From the NCBI RefSeq assembly GCF_000745475.1, contig NZ_JQJJ01000008.1, forward strand, positions 620,001 through 684,000: a stretch of 64,000 nucleotides of DNA. The letters run 5' to 3'. The translations under genes were made by a program, and so were the position numbers. Positions 52,372 through 62,054 of this stretch are shown in pieces; position 1 is the first letter of the stretch; every line of letters begins with the position of its first letter. Origin of the DNA: Allobosea sp. UNC402CLCol (GTDB taxonomy: Bacteria; Pseudomonadota; Alphaproteobacteria; Rhizobiales; Beijerinckiaceae). Under the pieces are notes generated by a model. The model was not told where the DNA came from. It was given only the letters and a program-made list of their open reading frames with translations, and did not search any database.

Positions 52372-53001
52372 ATGCACACGGAGATCACGCTTCACGGCAC
52401 GGCCCTCTCAGGTCACACCCACCGCGTCGAGCTGCTGCTGCGGGCACTCGGCCTGCCTTATCGCTTCGAGGCGGCCCCGGCCGATGTCCGCCGAAGCGAG
52501 GCCTTTCTCCAGCTCAATCCGCTCGGCCAGATTCCGGTGCTTCAAGACGGCGATCTCGCTCTCGCCGACAGCAACGCGATCATGGTCTATCTCGCGCGGC
52601 GCTATGATCCACAGGGTCCTTGGCTACCGCTCGACCCGCTGCAAGCCGCCCAGGTCCAGCGCTGGCTGTCCATTGCAGCAGGCGAGGTCATGCACGGTCC
52701 GGCGACGGCCCGCATGATCGTTCAGTTCGGCCTGTGCGACGACAAGGCAAGGGCCCGGCGCGTTGCCGAGCGCCTGTTCCCCTTCATGGAGGCGCATCTC
52801 AGCAAGCGCAGCTTCCTGGCAGCGGACCATCCGACATTGGCCGACCTCGCCTGCTATTCCTATGTCGCTCATGCGCCGGAAGGCGGGCTGTCGCTCGCGT
52901 CCTATCCGTCCCTGCGGGCCTGGCTCGCCCGCATCGAGGCCTTGTCCTTCTTCAAGCCAATCCCGCCTTCGCCCTTGCCCGAGGAGACCAGCGATGATTG
53001 A
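52372..53001 (+). CDS. Glutathione S-transferase
   Basis: A 209-residue GST with the N-terminal thioredoxin-like domain (LHGTALSGHTHRVELLLRALGLPYRF, NPLGQIPVLQDGDLALADSNAIMVYLARRY) and helical C-terminal domain (SKRSFLAADHPTLADLACYSYV). It probably uses glutathione to conjugate or reduce small electrophiles. Its last eight bases overlap the start of the PNPOx-like gene. Divergent LysR is the likely regulator. ATG 52372 follows GGGAGATCGG. Confidence 0.92.
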   Translation: MHTEITLHGTALSGHTHRVELLLRALGLPYRFEAAPADVRRSEAFLQLNPLGQIPVLQDGDLALADSNAIMVYLARRYDPQGPWLPLDPLQAAQVQRWLSIAAGEVMHGPATARMIVQFGLCDDKARARRVAERLFPFMEAHLSKRSFLAADHPTLADLACYSYVAHAPEGGLSLASYPSLRAWLARIEALSFFKPIPPSPLPEETSDD

Positions 53002-53944
53002 CGCATCCCTCACGCCCTTCCATGGCGGCGAGCTGGAGGCGCAGGCACGCGCCGGCCAGTTCTCGCGCGGCGACGGCATCCGTGGCTTCATGCCGGATCA
53101 GCACCGCTTGTTCTTCGCCGAGCTGCCCTGGTTCTTCGCCGGCATTCTGGACGCGCAGGGCTGGCCGCTCGCGACAGTGCTGACCGGGCATCCGGGCTTG
53201 ATCGAGAGCCCGACGCCGAACACCCTCATCGTCAGGGCGCTGCCCTCGACGCAGGACCCTGCCGCCGAGGCCTTCCAAGCTGGAGCGGGAATCGGCCTTC
53301 TCGGCATCCAGTTCGAGACGCGGCGGCGCAATCGCGCCAACGGAACGATCGCAGCGGTCGGAGAAACCGGCTTCTCCGTCGCCGTCACTCAGAGTTTCGG
53401 AAATTGCGCCAAATACATCCAGACCCGCACGATCGAAGGTTGGACAGTGCCGGGGTCGGCTGAAGCGGTAGAGTTCACCCGTCTCGACGCACCGGCACGA
53501 CAGCTGATCGCGGCAGCCGATACCTTTTTTGTGGCGAGCGCTGCCGGGACGGATGCAGGTGCGGCCGCCGGTATCGACATGTCCCACCGTGGCGGCAGAC
53601 CCGGCTTCGTCCGCATCGACGACGATGCGCTGACGGTGCCGGACTTCGCCGGGAACAGCTATTTCAACACCTTGGGCAATCTCTTGCGTGAACCGCGCGC
53701 CGCATTGCTCTTCGTCGATTTCCGCACGGGCACGGTGCTGCAGCTCCAGGGTGCAGTCGAGATTCTCTGGAACGATCCGGAAGCCGCCCGCCTCGATGGC
53801 GCGGAGCGGCTCTGGCGCTTTCATGTCAGGCGCGGCTGGCGTCGTGAAAATGCGCTACCGCTGCGCTGGTCAGCACCGGCTTACGCGCCGACCACCTTGC
53901 AGACCGGCCTCTGGGACCAACCCGCTTTGGCCAGCGCTGTCTAG
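52994..53944 (+). CDS. Pyridoxamine 5'-phosphate oxidase-like flavoprotein
   Basis: The 316-residue protein begins with a short region (PFHGGELEAQARAGQFSRGDGIRGFMPDQHR) and contains PNPOx split-barrel patterns: LPWFFAGILDAQGWPLATVLTGHPGLIESPTPNTL and, in the second half, DMSHRGGRPGFVRIDDDALTVPDFAGNSYFNTLGNLLREPRAALLFVDF. It is longer than usual PNPOx-like proteins and appears to contain two barrel repeats, as in FAD-binding domain-fused HugZ-like families. It overlaps the GST gene by 8 bases, so the two are translationally coupled. Confidence 0.8.
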   Translation: MIDASLTPFHGGELEAQARAGQFSRGDGIRGFMPDQHRLFFAELPWFFAGILDAQGWPLATVLTGHPGLIESPTPNTLIVRALPSTQDPAAEAFQAGAGIGLLGIQFETRRRNRANGTIAAVGETGFSVAVTQSFGNCAKYIQTRTIEGWTVPGSAEAVEFTRLDAPARQLIAAADTFFVASAAGTDAGAAAGIDMSHRGGRPGFVRIDDDALTVPDFAGNSYFNTLGNLLREPRAALLFVDFRTGTVLQLQGAVEILWNDPEAARLDGAERLWRFHVRRGWRRENALPLRWSAPAYAPTTLQTGLWDQPALASAV

Positions 53945-54300
53945 AACAGCCGCCCGCCATCCGGCACGGCATGGCCGGGGCCGATCAGCACGACCTCGCC
54001 ATCGGCGTCGGGCATGCCCAGCGTCAGCACCTCCGACATGAATTTGCCGATCTGGCGCGGCGGGAAATTGACCACGGCGAGCACCTGCCGGCCGGGCAGA
54101 TCCTCCGGCCGATAGTGCTTGGTGATCTGGGCGGAGGATTTCTTCCGCCCGATCGTACCGCCGAAATCGATCACCAGCTTGATCGCCGGCTTGCGCGCTT
54201 CCGGATAAGGCTCCGCCTCGACGATCGTACCGACGCGGATATCGACCTTGAGGAAATCGTCAAAGCCGATCGTCGCGGCTGTTTCCTGGGACGCGCTCAA
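53941..54300 (-). CDS. tRNA-binding protein, CsaA-like (TTG start)
   Basis: A 119-residue single-OB-fold protein with the tRNA-binding domain pattern [30 protein letters not shown] and, at the C-terminus, [21 protein letters not shown]. CsaA proteins bind tRNA-like surfaces and have been reported as chaperone-like secretion factors. I start at TTG 54300, two to four bases after a strong GGAGGA; it shares TTGA with the stop of the upstream chemoreceptor. An ATG at 54312 would place this Shine-Dalgarno inside the gene. Confidence 0.82.
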   Translation of the reverse strand: MSASQETAATIGFDDFLKVDIRVGTIVEAEPYPEARKPAIKLVIDFGGTIGRKKSSAQITKHYRPEDLPGRQVLAVVNFPPRQIGKFMSEVLTLGMPDADGEVVLIGPGHAVPDGGRLF

Positions 54301-56285
54301 AATTCCTCCCACCCCTTGTCATGGGCATCGAGATCGGGCTTGCGGGCGGCAGCCGCCACGCCGGCGGAAACCTTTGCGACCCGTGGCGCAACCGGGCGCG
54401 GTGCCGGTGTGGCCGGAGCGACCGCCGCTTGCATCGTCCGGGCAATCGCCTGCAGCCTGGCGGCGTCGCCGCCGATCTGGAAGCGGGCGACGAGCGCCGA
54501 GAGCCGGTCGGCCTCCTGCGACAGCGAATGGGCCGCGGCGGTGGACTGCTCGGCCATGGCCGCGTTCTGCTGCGTCGCCTGGTCCATCTCGCCGACCGCG
54601 GCATTGACCTCCTGGAGGCCGGAGGCCTGCTCCTGTGCAGCGCCCGCGATCTGGGCGACGAGGCCAGTGGCACGCGCGATCTCGGAGGCCATGCGCTGCA
54701 GCGCCCCGCCGGTCTGCCCGACCAGCGCGACCCCCTTCTCGACCTCGAGGGTCGAAGCGTCGATCAGCCCCTTGATCTCCTTGGCAGCCGAAGCCGAGCG
54801 CTGCGCCAGGGCGCGCACCTCGGAGGCAACGACGGCGAAGCCCTTGCCGGCATCGCCGGCGCGCGCCGCCTCGACGCTCGCATTGAGCGCCAGCAGATTG
54901 GTCTGGAAGGCGATCTCGTCGATCACGCCGACGATCTGCGAGATCTCCTGGGCCGATTTCTCGATGCCGCCCATTGCCGTCACGGCATCGCGCACGATGC
55001 TGGTCGACTGCTCGGCCTCGGTCTTGACCTGCTCGGTGGCCTGGTTGGCGAGGCGCGCGCTCTCGGCGGTCTGGCGCACGGTGGCGGTGAGCTGGTCGAG
55101 CGCGGTGGCCGTCTCCTCGACCGAGGAGGCCTGCTGCTCGGTGCGGCCGGCGAGATCGTCCGCCGCCTGGCTGATCTCGACCGAGCCCGCCTTCATGCTC
55201 TCGGTATTGGTCGCGATCTGGCGCATCGCGTCCTGCAGCTTGGCGATGGCGGCGTTGAAATCATCCTTGAGCTTGACGTATTCGGCCGAGAACGCTTCGT
55301 CGATCCGATAGGTCAGATCGCCGCCGGCCAGATGCTCGAGCCCCGCTCCCAGCGCCTGGACGACATCGGCCTGCACACGCGCCTGCTCCACGCGGTCGGC
55401 CTCGTTGCGCCGCCTCTCGGTGTCGGCCGCACTGCGGTGTCCGGCCGCTTCCTCCTCGGCGCGCAGCTTGTCCGCTTCCATCACCTCCTTGGCCAGCGCC
55501 TGATCGCGAAAGACGACGAGCGCGCGCGCCATGGAGCCGATCTCGTCCGGCCGCTGCTGATGCGCGATCTCGGCCTGGAGATCGCCCGCCGCGAGTTCGT
55601 TCATCGAGGACGACAAGGCGGTCAGCATCCGCGAGGCGCGGCGGCTGAGGACGATGACGAGACCGAGCATGAGCAGACCCAGCGGAACCAGGACTTTGGC
55701 GACGCCGCCGACCATGCCGAGGAAAGCCGCGTCGACATCCTGGACATGGGCGCCCGTGCCCACCACCCATTGCCACTTCGGAATGCCGATGACGTAAGAG
55801 ATCTTCAGCGAAGGCTGGCTGTCGCCGATCTTGAGCCAGCCATAGTCGAGGAAGCCCTCGCCCTTCGCCTTCGCCAGCGCGACCATGTCCTGCACGAAGA
55901 ACTTGCCGTCCGCATCCTTGAGCGGCTTCATATCGGTCGACTGGATCTTCTTGTTGGCATGCAGCACGCTGATGCCGTCGTAATTCACAATGAAGTAGTA
56001 GTTGCCGTTGTCGAAGCGCGCATTGCCGATGGCCTCCATGGCCATCTTCCTGGCGTCGTCCTCCTTGAGGTCGCCGGCCTCGGCCCGCGCCAGATAGCTC
56101 TTCACCGTGGTCGCCGCGGCTTCGACCGCGTTCTTCATCTCGGCGCGCTTCAGGGCGAGCATTTCGGTGTGCGCGGCGTTCAGCGTGTAGCCGACGCCTC
56201 CGGCCGCGATAATGACGGCCAGGCCCGCGATCAGGGCGAAGGAACGACCGATCGATAGGGTCGCAATTTTCCGGAAGAACGACAT
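54297..56285 (-). CDS. Methyl-accepting chemotaxis protein with single Cache domain and WEEF tail
   Basis: A 662-residue transmembrane chemoreceptor: membrane helix (about 13-34), periplasmic sCache_2 domain (about 40-185, with [19 protein letters not shown] and [13 protein letters not shown]), second helix (about 190-210), HAMP, a helical segment, then the signalling coiled coil with [27 protein letters not shown]. The final residues GWEEF resemble the NWETF pentapeptide that tethers CheR/CheB. The stop codon overlaps the TTG start of the CsaA-like gene by 4 bases. No che genes are adjacent. Confidence 0.94.
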   Translation of the reverse strand: MSFFRKIATLSIGRSFALIAGLAVIIAAGGVGYTLNAAHTEMLALKRAEMKNAVEAAATTVKSYLARAEAGDLKEDDARKMAMEAIGNARFDNGNYYFIVNYDGISVLHANKKIQSTDMKPLKDADGKFFVQDMVALAKAKGEGFLDYGWLKIGDSQPSLKISYVIGIPKWQWVVGTGAHVQDVDAAFLGMVGGVAKVLVPLGLLMLGLVIVLSRRASRMLTALSSSMNELAAGDLQAEIAHQQRPDEIGSMARALVVFRDQALAKEVMEADKLRAEEEAAGHRSAADTERRRNEADRVEQARVQADVVQALGAGLEHLAGGDLTYRIDEAFSAEYVKLKDDFNAAIAKLQDAMRQIATNTESMKAGSVEISQAADDLAGRTEQQASSVEETATALDQLTATVRQTAESARLANQATEQVKTEAEQSTSIVRDAVTAMGGIEKSAQEISQIVGVIDEIAFQTNLLALNASVEAARAGDAGKGFAVVASEVRALAQRSASAAKEIKGLIDASTLEVEKGVALVGQTGGALQRMASEIARATGLVAQIAGAAQEQASGLQEVNAAVGEMDQATQQNAAMAEQSTAAAHSLSQEADRLSALVARFQIGGDAARLQAIARTMQAAVAPATPAPRPVAPRVAKVSAGVAAAARKPDLDAHDKGWEEF

Positions 56286-56436
56286 CGCCTGTCCTGCACG
56301 CGAGGAGAAGTGTCGTCCTTTCCCATGAATTGCCTAAAGCGCGCTTAAAATCGTCGCGTTTCGGCCATGTTCGGGGGTTGCCGGCGCAGGCGGAAGCGAC
56401 GCCCGCCCGCGGACCTTTCCGCAGGGGCAGCGCCGG

Positions 56437-57195
56437 TCAGATCGCCGGTGCGTAATCCTCGTTGTCCTCGCCACGCTCGGAAGCCCGCTCGCGCCGCCGC
56501 GCCTTCAGCGGGCGGCCCGAGCAGATCGCCCGCGCCAGCCCCCGGAACGGCGCCGTCAGCCGGTGCACATCCTCGACCCGCGCCATGATGCGGCCGGCGC
56601 TCTTCAGCTCGCGGTCAAGCCGCGCCATGGTCTTCGACAGCTCCGGCTCGTCATCATCCAGCCAGGTGTCGGAGACACGCGCCATCAGCAGCACCGCGCC
56701 CTGCACGCGTAAGGCCCCGAGCGAATCTTCCGTCGGGATGCCGACGGAGGCCAGCATGTAGCGCCAGGAATTCACCGCACCGCGATTGAGCGCCGCCAGC
56801 GCCAGCGGATCGCGGCGGATGACCGGCACGATCCTGCGCAGAGCTGCCTTATAGGGCGCCATCGCGTCGAGCCGACGCATCACGAGATCGAAGAGCCGCT
56901 CCCGGATGGGCTCGGCGGCGAGATCGTCCGACATCCCCGCGAGCACGGCATCGTCGACGATGCGGGTCACGCCACCCAGCATGGCGAGCTTGGACGGGAA
57001 AAGCCCACGCAGCTGCGCCAGCGTCAGCCCCGCCTCGGTCGCGATATCAGGAAGCTCGATCTCGCCCCATGGCCGGCTTGCGGCCAGGTTCATCAGCGCA
57101 TCGACAGCCCGCTTGCGCGGATCGGCCGGCTTGCTGGCTTCCTTGGCCGTCGCCTCGGCGGCTTCGGCCTTGGTGGAAACGGGTTTGCGGGCCAT
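56437..57195 (-). CDS. TetR/AcrR-like transcriptional regulator (COQ9-like)
   Basis: A 252-residue protein with a basic N-terminal tail (about 1-25), a helix-turn-helix at about 30-72 (AVDALMNLAASRPWGEIELPDIATEAGLTLAQLRGLFPSKLAMLGGVTR) and an all-helical ligand-binding domain. It resembles the TetR branch that is related to COQ9. The C-terminal tail is charged and Arg/Glu-rich. Targets are unknown. It is isolated from its neighbours by about 150 bases on each side. Confidence 0.82.
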   Translation of the reverse strand: MARKPVSTKAEAAEATAKEASKPADPRKRAVDALMNLAASRPWGEIELPDIATEAGLTLAQLRGLFPSKLAMLGGVTRIVDDAVLAGMSDDLAAEPIRERLFDLVMRRLDAMAPYKAALRRIVPVIRRDPLALAALNRGAVNSWRYMLASVGIPTEDSLGALRVQGAVLLMARVSDTWLDDDEPELSKTMARLDRELKSAGRIMARVEDVHRLTAPFRGLARAICSGRPLKARRRERASERGEDNEDYAPAI

Positions 57196-57360
57196 GGCTC
57201 TGCTCCTCTCGCTTCGCTCTCAAGAGAAGGTAAGCCGCCATCGTGGCAGGTGGAAGACCGCCCGGCGCATTTTCGCGCGCGGCGGACGCCGGATCGCGCG
57301 ACGAGACCCCTCACGCAAGAGGCTGAAATCGCTCGCCTTTCAACAATAAACCGAACGGCG

Positions 57361-58182
57361 TCAGCCGGAAAGCTCGCCGGCGCGACGTTTGGCAGCAGCG
57401 ACGGCCTTGCGCATCAACGGCTTGAGGCCGTCCTCCGACATCAGCACTTCGAGCGCCGCCGCCGTCGTACCGCCGGGAGAGGTCACGTTCTGGCGCAGCG
57501 TCCCGGGCGGCAGCGGCGACTGAAACAGCAATTCCCCCGCCCCTTCGACGGTGGCGCGCGCCAGCCGCTCGGCGACATCGGCCGGAAGCCCCGCCTCGAC
57601 GCCGGCCGCGGCAAGACATTCGACCATATGGAAGACATAGGCCGGCCCCGAGCCCGACACCGCCGTGACCGCGTCGATCAGCGCCTCGTCGTCGAGCCAT
57701 TCGACCTTGCCGATGCTGGCGAGCAGCGCGTCGGCGGTCGCGCGTTGCGCCGCGCTGACGCCCTTGCCCGGCGCAGCCGCCGTCGCGCCGCGCTGCACCG
57801 AGGCCGGCAGGTTCGGCATGGCGCGGATGATCGCGCCCGCATTTGGCAGCCGCGCGGCGAGGTCGCTCAGCGTCTTGCCCGCCAGGATCGAGATCAGCAG
57901 TGTCTTGGGATGGATGAAAGCCTGCACGGCCGGAGCGGCCGTGTCGAGCATCTGCGGCTTGGTCGCCAGCACGAGCACCTCGACCGGCGGGATCTCCTTC
58001 GCCGAGGGGTTCAGCCGCATCCCCTTCTCGCCCGCGAGCTCGACGATCTCATCCGACGGCTTAGGGTCGATCAGGCTGATGCCGGCGGGCGGGATGCCGA
58101 TGCGCAGCCAGCCTTCCAGCATGGCCCCACCCATCTTGCCCGCGCCGATCAGAACGAGCGATTGCGGCAAGGAAGCGGTCAT
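57361..58182 (-). CDS. proC: Pyrroline-5-carboxylate reductase
   Basis: The 273-residue enzyme has the N-terminal dinucleotide motif LVLIGAGKMGGAMLEGWL, DPKPSDEIVEL, the ATKPQMLDTAAPAVQAF segment, and the C-terminal signature ALIDAVTAVSGSGPAYVFHMVE and TSPGGTTAAALEVL. It reduces pyrroline-5-carboxylate to proline using NAD(P)H. Length is as in other ProC. It follows the YbjN-domain gene by 120 bases in the same direction, separated by a diverged palindromic repeat. Confidence 0.95.
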   Translation of the reverse strand: MTASLPQSLVLIGAGKMGGAMLEGWLRIGIPPAGISLIDPKPSDEIVELAGEKGMRLNPSAKEIPPVEVLVLATKPQMLDTAAPAVQAFIHPKTLLISILAGKTLSDLAARLPNAGAIIRAMPNLPASVQRGATAAAPGKGVSAAQRATADALLASIGKVEWLDDEALIDAVTAVSGSGPAYVFHMVECLAAAGVEAGLPADVAERLARATVEGAGELLFQSPLPPGTLRQNVTSPGGTTAAALEVLMSEDGLKPLMRKAVAAAKRRAGELSG

Positions 58183-58210
58183 GGCAGGCCCTCGGCGGCT
58201 GGGAACGAAA

Positions 58211-58286
58211 CATCATGTCTGGGCTTGCCCCAGGCATTTCAGGACCAGAGCCTGCAAGAGATGGCCGGGTCAAGCCCGGCCATGAC
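58211..58286. repeat. Interspersed palindromic repeat, family 1 diverged copy C
   Basis: Left part CATGTCTGGGCTTGCC (from about 58215) and right part GGCCGGGTCAAGCCCGGCCATGAC (58263-58286) form an imperfect inverted repeat. The GTCATG..CGGGCTTGACCCGG pattern is close to arms of copies A and B but the middle differs. It lies between proC and the YbjN gene. Confidence 0.5.
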
Positions 58287-58302
58287 GCGCGGTGCGGTGC
58301 CC

Positions 58303-58809
58303 TCAGGCCTCGCCCATCGTTTCCAGCATCGCGCCTTCGAGCCCTTCCTTGGCGGTCTTGCCGGCCCAGACGACGAACTGGAAGGCCTGATAGTAGCGCT
58401 CGCAGGCGTCGATCGCGCTCTTGATCAGGGCCGCGGCCTGCTCGTCCGTCGGTTCCGCGCCGCCGGAGAGGAGCAGCGCATGACGATACATCACGATGCT
58501 CTCGCTGCTCCAGAGGTCGAAATGGCCGAGCCAGAGCTGCTCATTGACCAGGCTGACGAGTTGCAGCACCTCGCCGCGGCGCCGTTCCGGCACCTTGAGG
58601 TCGAAGGCGCAGGCGATGTGCAGGGCCTCCACCTCGGCGAGCCAGGTGATCGCCACATGGTACTCGGCCCAGCCGCCGGTCACCGAGACCGACAGCTCGT
58701 CCTCGCTGTCGCGATCGAAGGTCCAGTTGTTGAGGGAAGCGAGTCGTTCGAACAGGTCGAGAGGGTTGGAGGGCCGATCCGCATCGGCATCCATATCGAG
58801 ATCCATCAT
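58303..58809 (-). CDS. YbjN domain-containing protein
   Basis: The 168-residue product is mostly acidic and belongs to the YbjN family (PF10722 type): NPLDLFERLASLNNWTFDRDSEDELSVSVTGGWAEYHVAITW, ACAFDLKVPERRRGEVLQLVSLVNEQLWLGHFDLW, and a C-terminal FQFVVWAGKTAKEGLEGAMLETMGEA. The family fold is similar to type III secretion chaperones but its role is unclear. The start could be ATG 58809 or the next Met. A proC-ybjN order is common in Hyphomicrobiales. Confidence 0.88.
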   Translation of the reverse strand: MMDLDMDADADRPSNPLDLFERLASLNNWTFDRDSEDELSVSVTGGWAEYHVAITWLAEVEALHIACAFDLKVPERRRGEVLQLVSLVNEQLWLGHFDLWSSESIVMYRHALLLSGGAEPTDEQAAALIKSAIDACERYYQAFQFVVWAGKTAKEGLEGAMLETMGEA

Positions 58810-59113
58810 GCCCTAGGTCCACCATCCGGATACTGGCGCATCCGGCGCGTTCGAGAAGAGGAACACGGCGACTGGAAAGCCGAAGGAACGCAACTCACCT
58901 CCGCAACGCTCCGGGGAGGAGCGTTCCCGTCCGCCTCGGCAGAGTGAATCTGCTTAGCGAATCAATTCTTTCCACCGACGATAGCGCAGGCGCTGTGACG
59001 CTCCCAACACAGCGCCGAAGCTCCGCGGATTCGGGCGCCGGGCTCAATCCCTCGCAGGCTCTGTCCACAGCACTTGGCTGTGGACACGCAAACCTTAGGT
59101 CAGGGTACCCCGG
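58810..59113. other. 304-base intergenic region between ybjN and ubiK
   Basis: The region has no convincing ORF with a ribosome binding site. It holds a stem-loop (AACGCTCC 58905-58912 with GGAGCGTT 58918-58925) and an inverted repeat at 59062-59086 (separate entry). It must contain the promoter of the minus-strand ybjN gene, though no clear boxes are visible. Confidence 0.55.
59062..59086. repeat. Perfect inverted repeat TGTCCACAG-N7-CTGTGGACA
   Basis: TGTCCACAG (59062-59070) and CTGTGGACA (59078-59086) flank CACTTGG. Each arm has partial likeness to a DnaA box (7 of 9 to TTATCCACA), but a hairpin or protein-binding site is equally possible. It lies 28 bases past the ubiK stop, so it may just be its terminator, although no T-run follows. 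Confidence 0.45.
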
Positions 59114-59368
59114 TCAGGACTTGGCGAGCTTCGCCTCGAGCTCCGCCAGCCGCGCCGCCAGCTTGTCGTTCTCCTCGCGGGCGATCAGGGCCATCTCGCG
59201 CACCGCCTCGAACTCCTCGCGGCTCACGACGTCGAGCTCGCGCAGCAGCTTCTCGATCTGCGTCTTGACGACGGTTTCGACCTCGCGGCGCACGCCCTGC
59301 GCGGCGCCGGCCGCATCGGTCGCGAGGCGGGCGATGTCGTCGAGGAAGCGGTTGCTGGTGCTGGCCAT
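59114..59368 (-). CDS. ubiK: Ubiquinone biosynthesis accessory factor UbiK family protein
   Basis: An 84-residue coiled-coil protein: NRFLDDIARLATDAAGAAQGVRREVETVVKTQIEKLLRELDVVSREEFEAVREMALIAREENDKLAARLAELEAKL. The pattern DIARLxTDAAGAAQG and the C-terminal EFEAVREM...LEAKL match BMFP/UbiK proteins, which assist the ubiquinone Ubi complex with UbiJ and lipid binding. Start ATG 59368 is preceded by GGGAGA; an overlapping longer frame reaches 60292 but lies antisense to real genes. Confidence 0.85.
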   Translation of the reverse strand: MASTSNRFLDDIARLATDAAGAAQGVRREVETVVKTQIEKLLRELDVVSREEFEAVREMALIAREENDKLAARLAELEAKLAKS

Positions 59369-59563
59369 GGCTGTCTCCCGGGCGGATGGGGCATCCGCTT
59401 TCCGGCCTATATGGGAGAAGCCAGCCCGCATCGCAATCGAAAGCCGCGGCCGGCGACGGGACGATCGCCTCACCGCCCGATCTGGACCTTGCCCGGCGAT
59501 GCGCCTAGAAAGAGCGCACAGGGTAGTTCGCAGCGATCCACAGCCCAAAGGGCGGGAGGCGTC

Positions 59564-60145
59564 ATGTTTCATCGTTTGAGCGGCCTCGCTCTGGGGCCGG
59601 TTTTCGCGTTTGCCCTCGCAGGCTGCCAGGAAACCACCCAGACCGCGGCCCGCCCCCGCGTCGACGCGCCTGGCGTCCCCGTCTCGGTCCAGAGCATCTC
59701 CGGCGCTCCCGACGACGTGACGACGAACTTCGCCGGCCTGCTCGGCGAGGCGGCGGCCGAGCGGAAGATGGAAATCGTGCCGGGCGACAAGCCGGCGCGC
59801 TTCCGGGTGAAGGGCTATCTCACCGCCCAGCCGACCGAGGACGGCCAGACCGCGCTCGCCTTCGTTTGGGACGTCTATGATTCGACCAAGCAGCGCGCCC
59901 AGCGCGTCCAGGGCGAGAGCATCGGCAAGCGCGGCGGCGGTTCCGATCCCTGGGCCGGCATCGACCAGACCGTCGTCGCCAAGGCCGCCTCGGATTCGAT
60001 GGACGCGATCGCGGGCTTCCTCGTCACGACGCCTGCCGCCGAGGCCGCGCTGGGGCCGGCCGAGAAGAGCGGCGGCAAGGCGAAGGCCGGCGGCAAGGAT
60101 ACCGCGACCCACACCGCCTCGGTAGGCAACGGCAAGCGGCTCTGA
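59564..60145 (+). CDS. Putative lipoprotein
   Basis: The 193-residue protein starts with a lipoprotein signal peptide: MFHRLSGLALGPVFAFALAGCQ, with the lipobox LAGC near residues 18-21. The mature part has beta-rich segments (VPVSVQSISGAPDDVTTNFAGLLGEAAAERKMEI, FRVKGYLTAQP and TALAFVWDVYDSTKQRAQRVQGE). The C-terminus is a Lys/Gly-rich tail. No known domain is identified. GGGAGG lies nine bases before ATG 59564. It is a single gene followed by a terminator at 60218. Confidence 0.82.
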   Translation: MFHRLSGLALGPVFAFALAGCQETTQTAARPRVDAPGVPVSVQSISGAPDDVTTNFAGLLGEAAAERKMEIVPGDKPARFRVKGYLTAQPTEDGQTALAFVWDVYDSTKQRAQRVQGESIGKRGGGSDPWAGIDQTVVAKAASDSMDAIAGFLVTTPAAEAALGPAEKSGGKAKAGGKDTATHTASVGNGKRL

Positions 60146-60217
60146 CATCGCATCCGGGGACTGAGCCAACCGGCCCTCCTCGACAGCCGCATCCGAGGGC
60201 TTCATTCCCCGTTCCGC

Positions 60218-60247
60218 GGGCCGGACATGCCGCCGGCCCTTCTTTGT
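60218..60247 (+). terminator. Rho-independent terminator after the lipoprotein gene
   Basis: GGGCCGG (60218-60224), an 8-base loop, CCGGCCC (60233-60239) and the tail TTCTTTGT. It separates the lipoprotein gene from prs. Confidence 0.65.
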
Positions 60248-60373
60248 CATATGTTTTGCATGCGGATATTGCAGCGCAGCGGTCGACTCCATGCGGCGGC
60301 GCTGTTAAGAGCGCTTCCAACTGAGCCCGCCCTGCTGGCTCGCGCCCCGCCTCTTCCAACGGTACGCCACGGC

Positions 60374-61318
<945 letters not shown>

Positions 61319-61325
61319 GCCCGCC

Positions 61326-62054
61326 TTGGGAGAGTCGCGCGCCCTGGTGCTGTTCTCCGGCGGTCAGGATTCGACCACCGCGCTGGCCTGGGCACTCGAC
61401 CGCTTCGACGCGGTCGAGACGATCGGCTTCGATTACGGCCAGCGTCATCGCGTCGAGATGGAATGCCGCCAGGCGATCCGGGCGAAGCTGCCCGCCCTCG
61501 CCGCCACCTATGCCGAGCGGCTCGGACCGGATCATGTCGTCGATCTTACGGCGCTGGGCGCCATCTCCGAGACGGCGCTGACCCGCGAGACCGAGATCGT
61601 CTTCGCCGAGACGGGCCTGCCGACCACCTTCGTTCCCGGCCGGAACCTGATCTTCCTCACCTTCGCGGCGGCGCTCGCCTACCGGCGCAACCTGCGCCAC
61701 ATCGTGCTCGGCGTCTGTGAGACCGACTATTCCGGCTACCCCGACTGCCGCGACGACACCATCAAGGCGATGCAGGTCGCGCTCGGCCTGGGCCTTGACC
61801 GGCGGCTCGTCCTGCACACGCCGCTGATGTGGCGCGACAAGGCCCAGACCTTCGCTCTCGCCCGCGAGATCGGCGGCCAGGCCCTGCTCGACCTCGTTCT
61901 CGAAGAGACCCATAGCTGCTATCTTGGCGACCGGGCGACGCGGCATGGCTGGGGCTATGGCTGCGGGCATTGCCCGGCCTGCGACTTGCGTGCGAAAGGC
62001 TTTGCGGCCTATTTGGCCGCACCCGGCAACAGCGGACCATCTTATGACACGTGA
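61326..62054 (+). CDS. queC: 7-cyano-7-deazaguanine synthase
   Basis: QueC makes preQ0 from 7-carboxy-7-deazaguanine with ATP and ammonia in queuosine synthesis. The 242-residue protein has the PP-loop ATP motif [17 protein letters not shown] at the N-terminus and four Zn-binding cysteines at the C-terminus (HSCYLGD, then [15 protein letters not shown]). The start is TTG 61326, eight bases after prs; the next in-frame start would cut into the PP-loop. queD, queE and folE are not in the window. The last 11 bases overlap the queuosine-precursor transporter gene. Confidence 0.94.
   Translation: MGESRALVLFSGGQDSTTALAWALDRFDAVETIGFDYGQRHRVEMECRQAIRAKLPALAATYAERLGPDHVVDLTALGAISETALTRETEIVFAETGLPTTFVPGRNLIFLTFAAALAYRRNLRHIVLGVCETDYSGYPDCRDDTIKAMQVALGLGLDRRLVLHTPLMWRDKAQTFALAREIGGQALLDLVLEETHSCYLGDRATRHGWGYGCGHCPACDLRAKGFAAYLAAPGNSGPSYDT

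Noticed and set aside
54321-56258. 645-codon open frame on the plus strand across the second chemoreceptor
   Set aside because: Antisense shadow of the receptor; composition is repetitive with no domain pattern.
58944-59579. 211-codon plus-strand frame between ybjN and the lipoprotein gene
   Set aside because: It is antisense to ubiK over much of its length, Ser/Arg-rich, and has no ribosome binding site.
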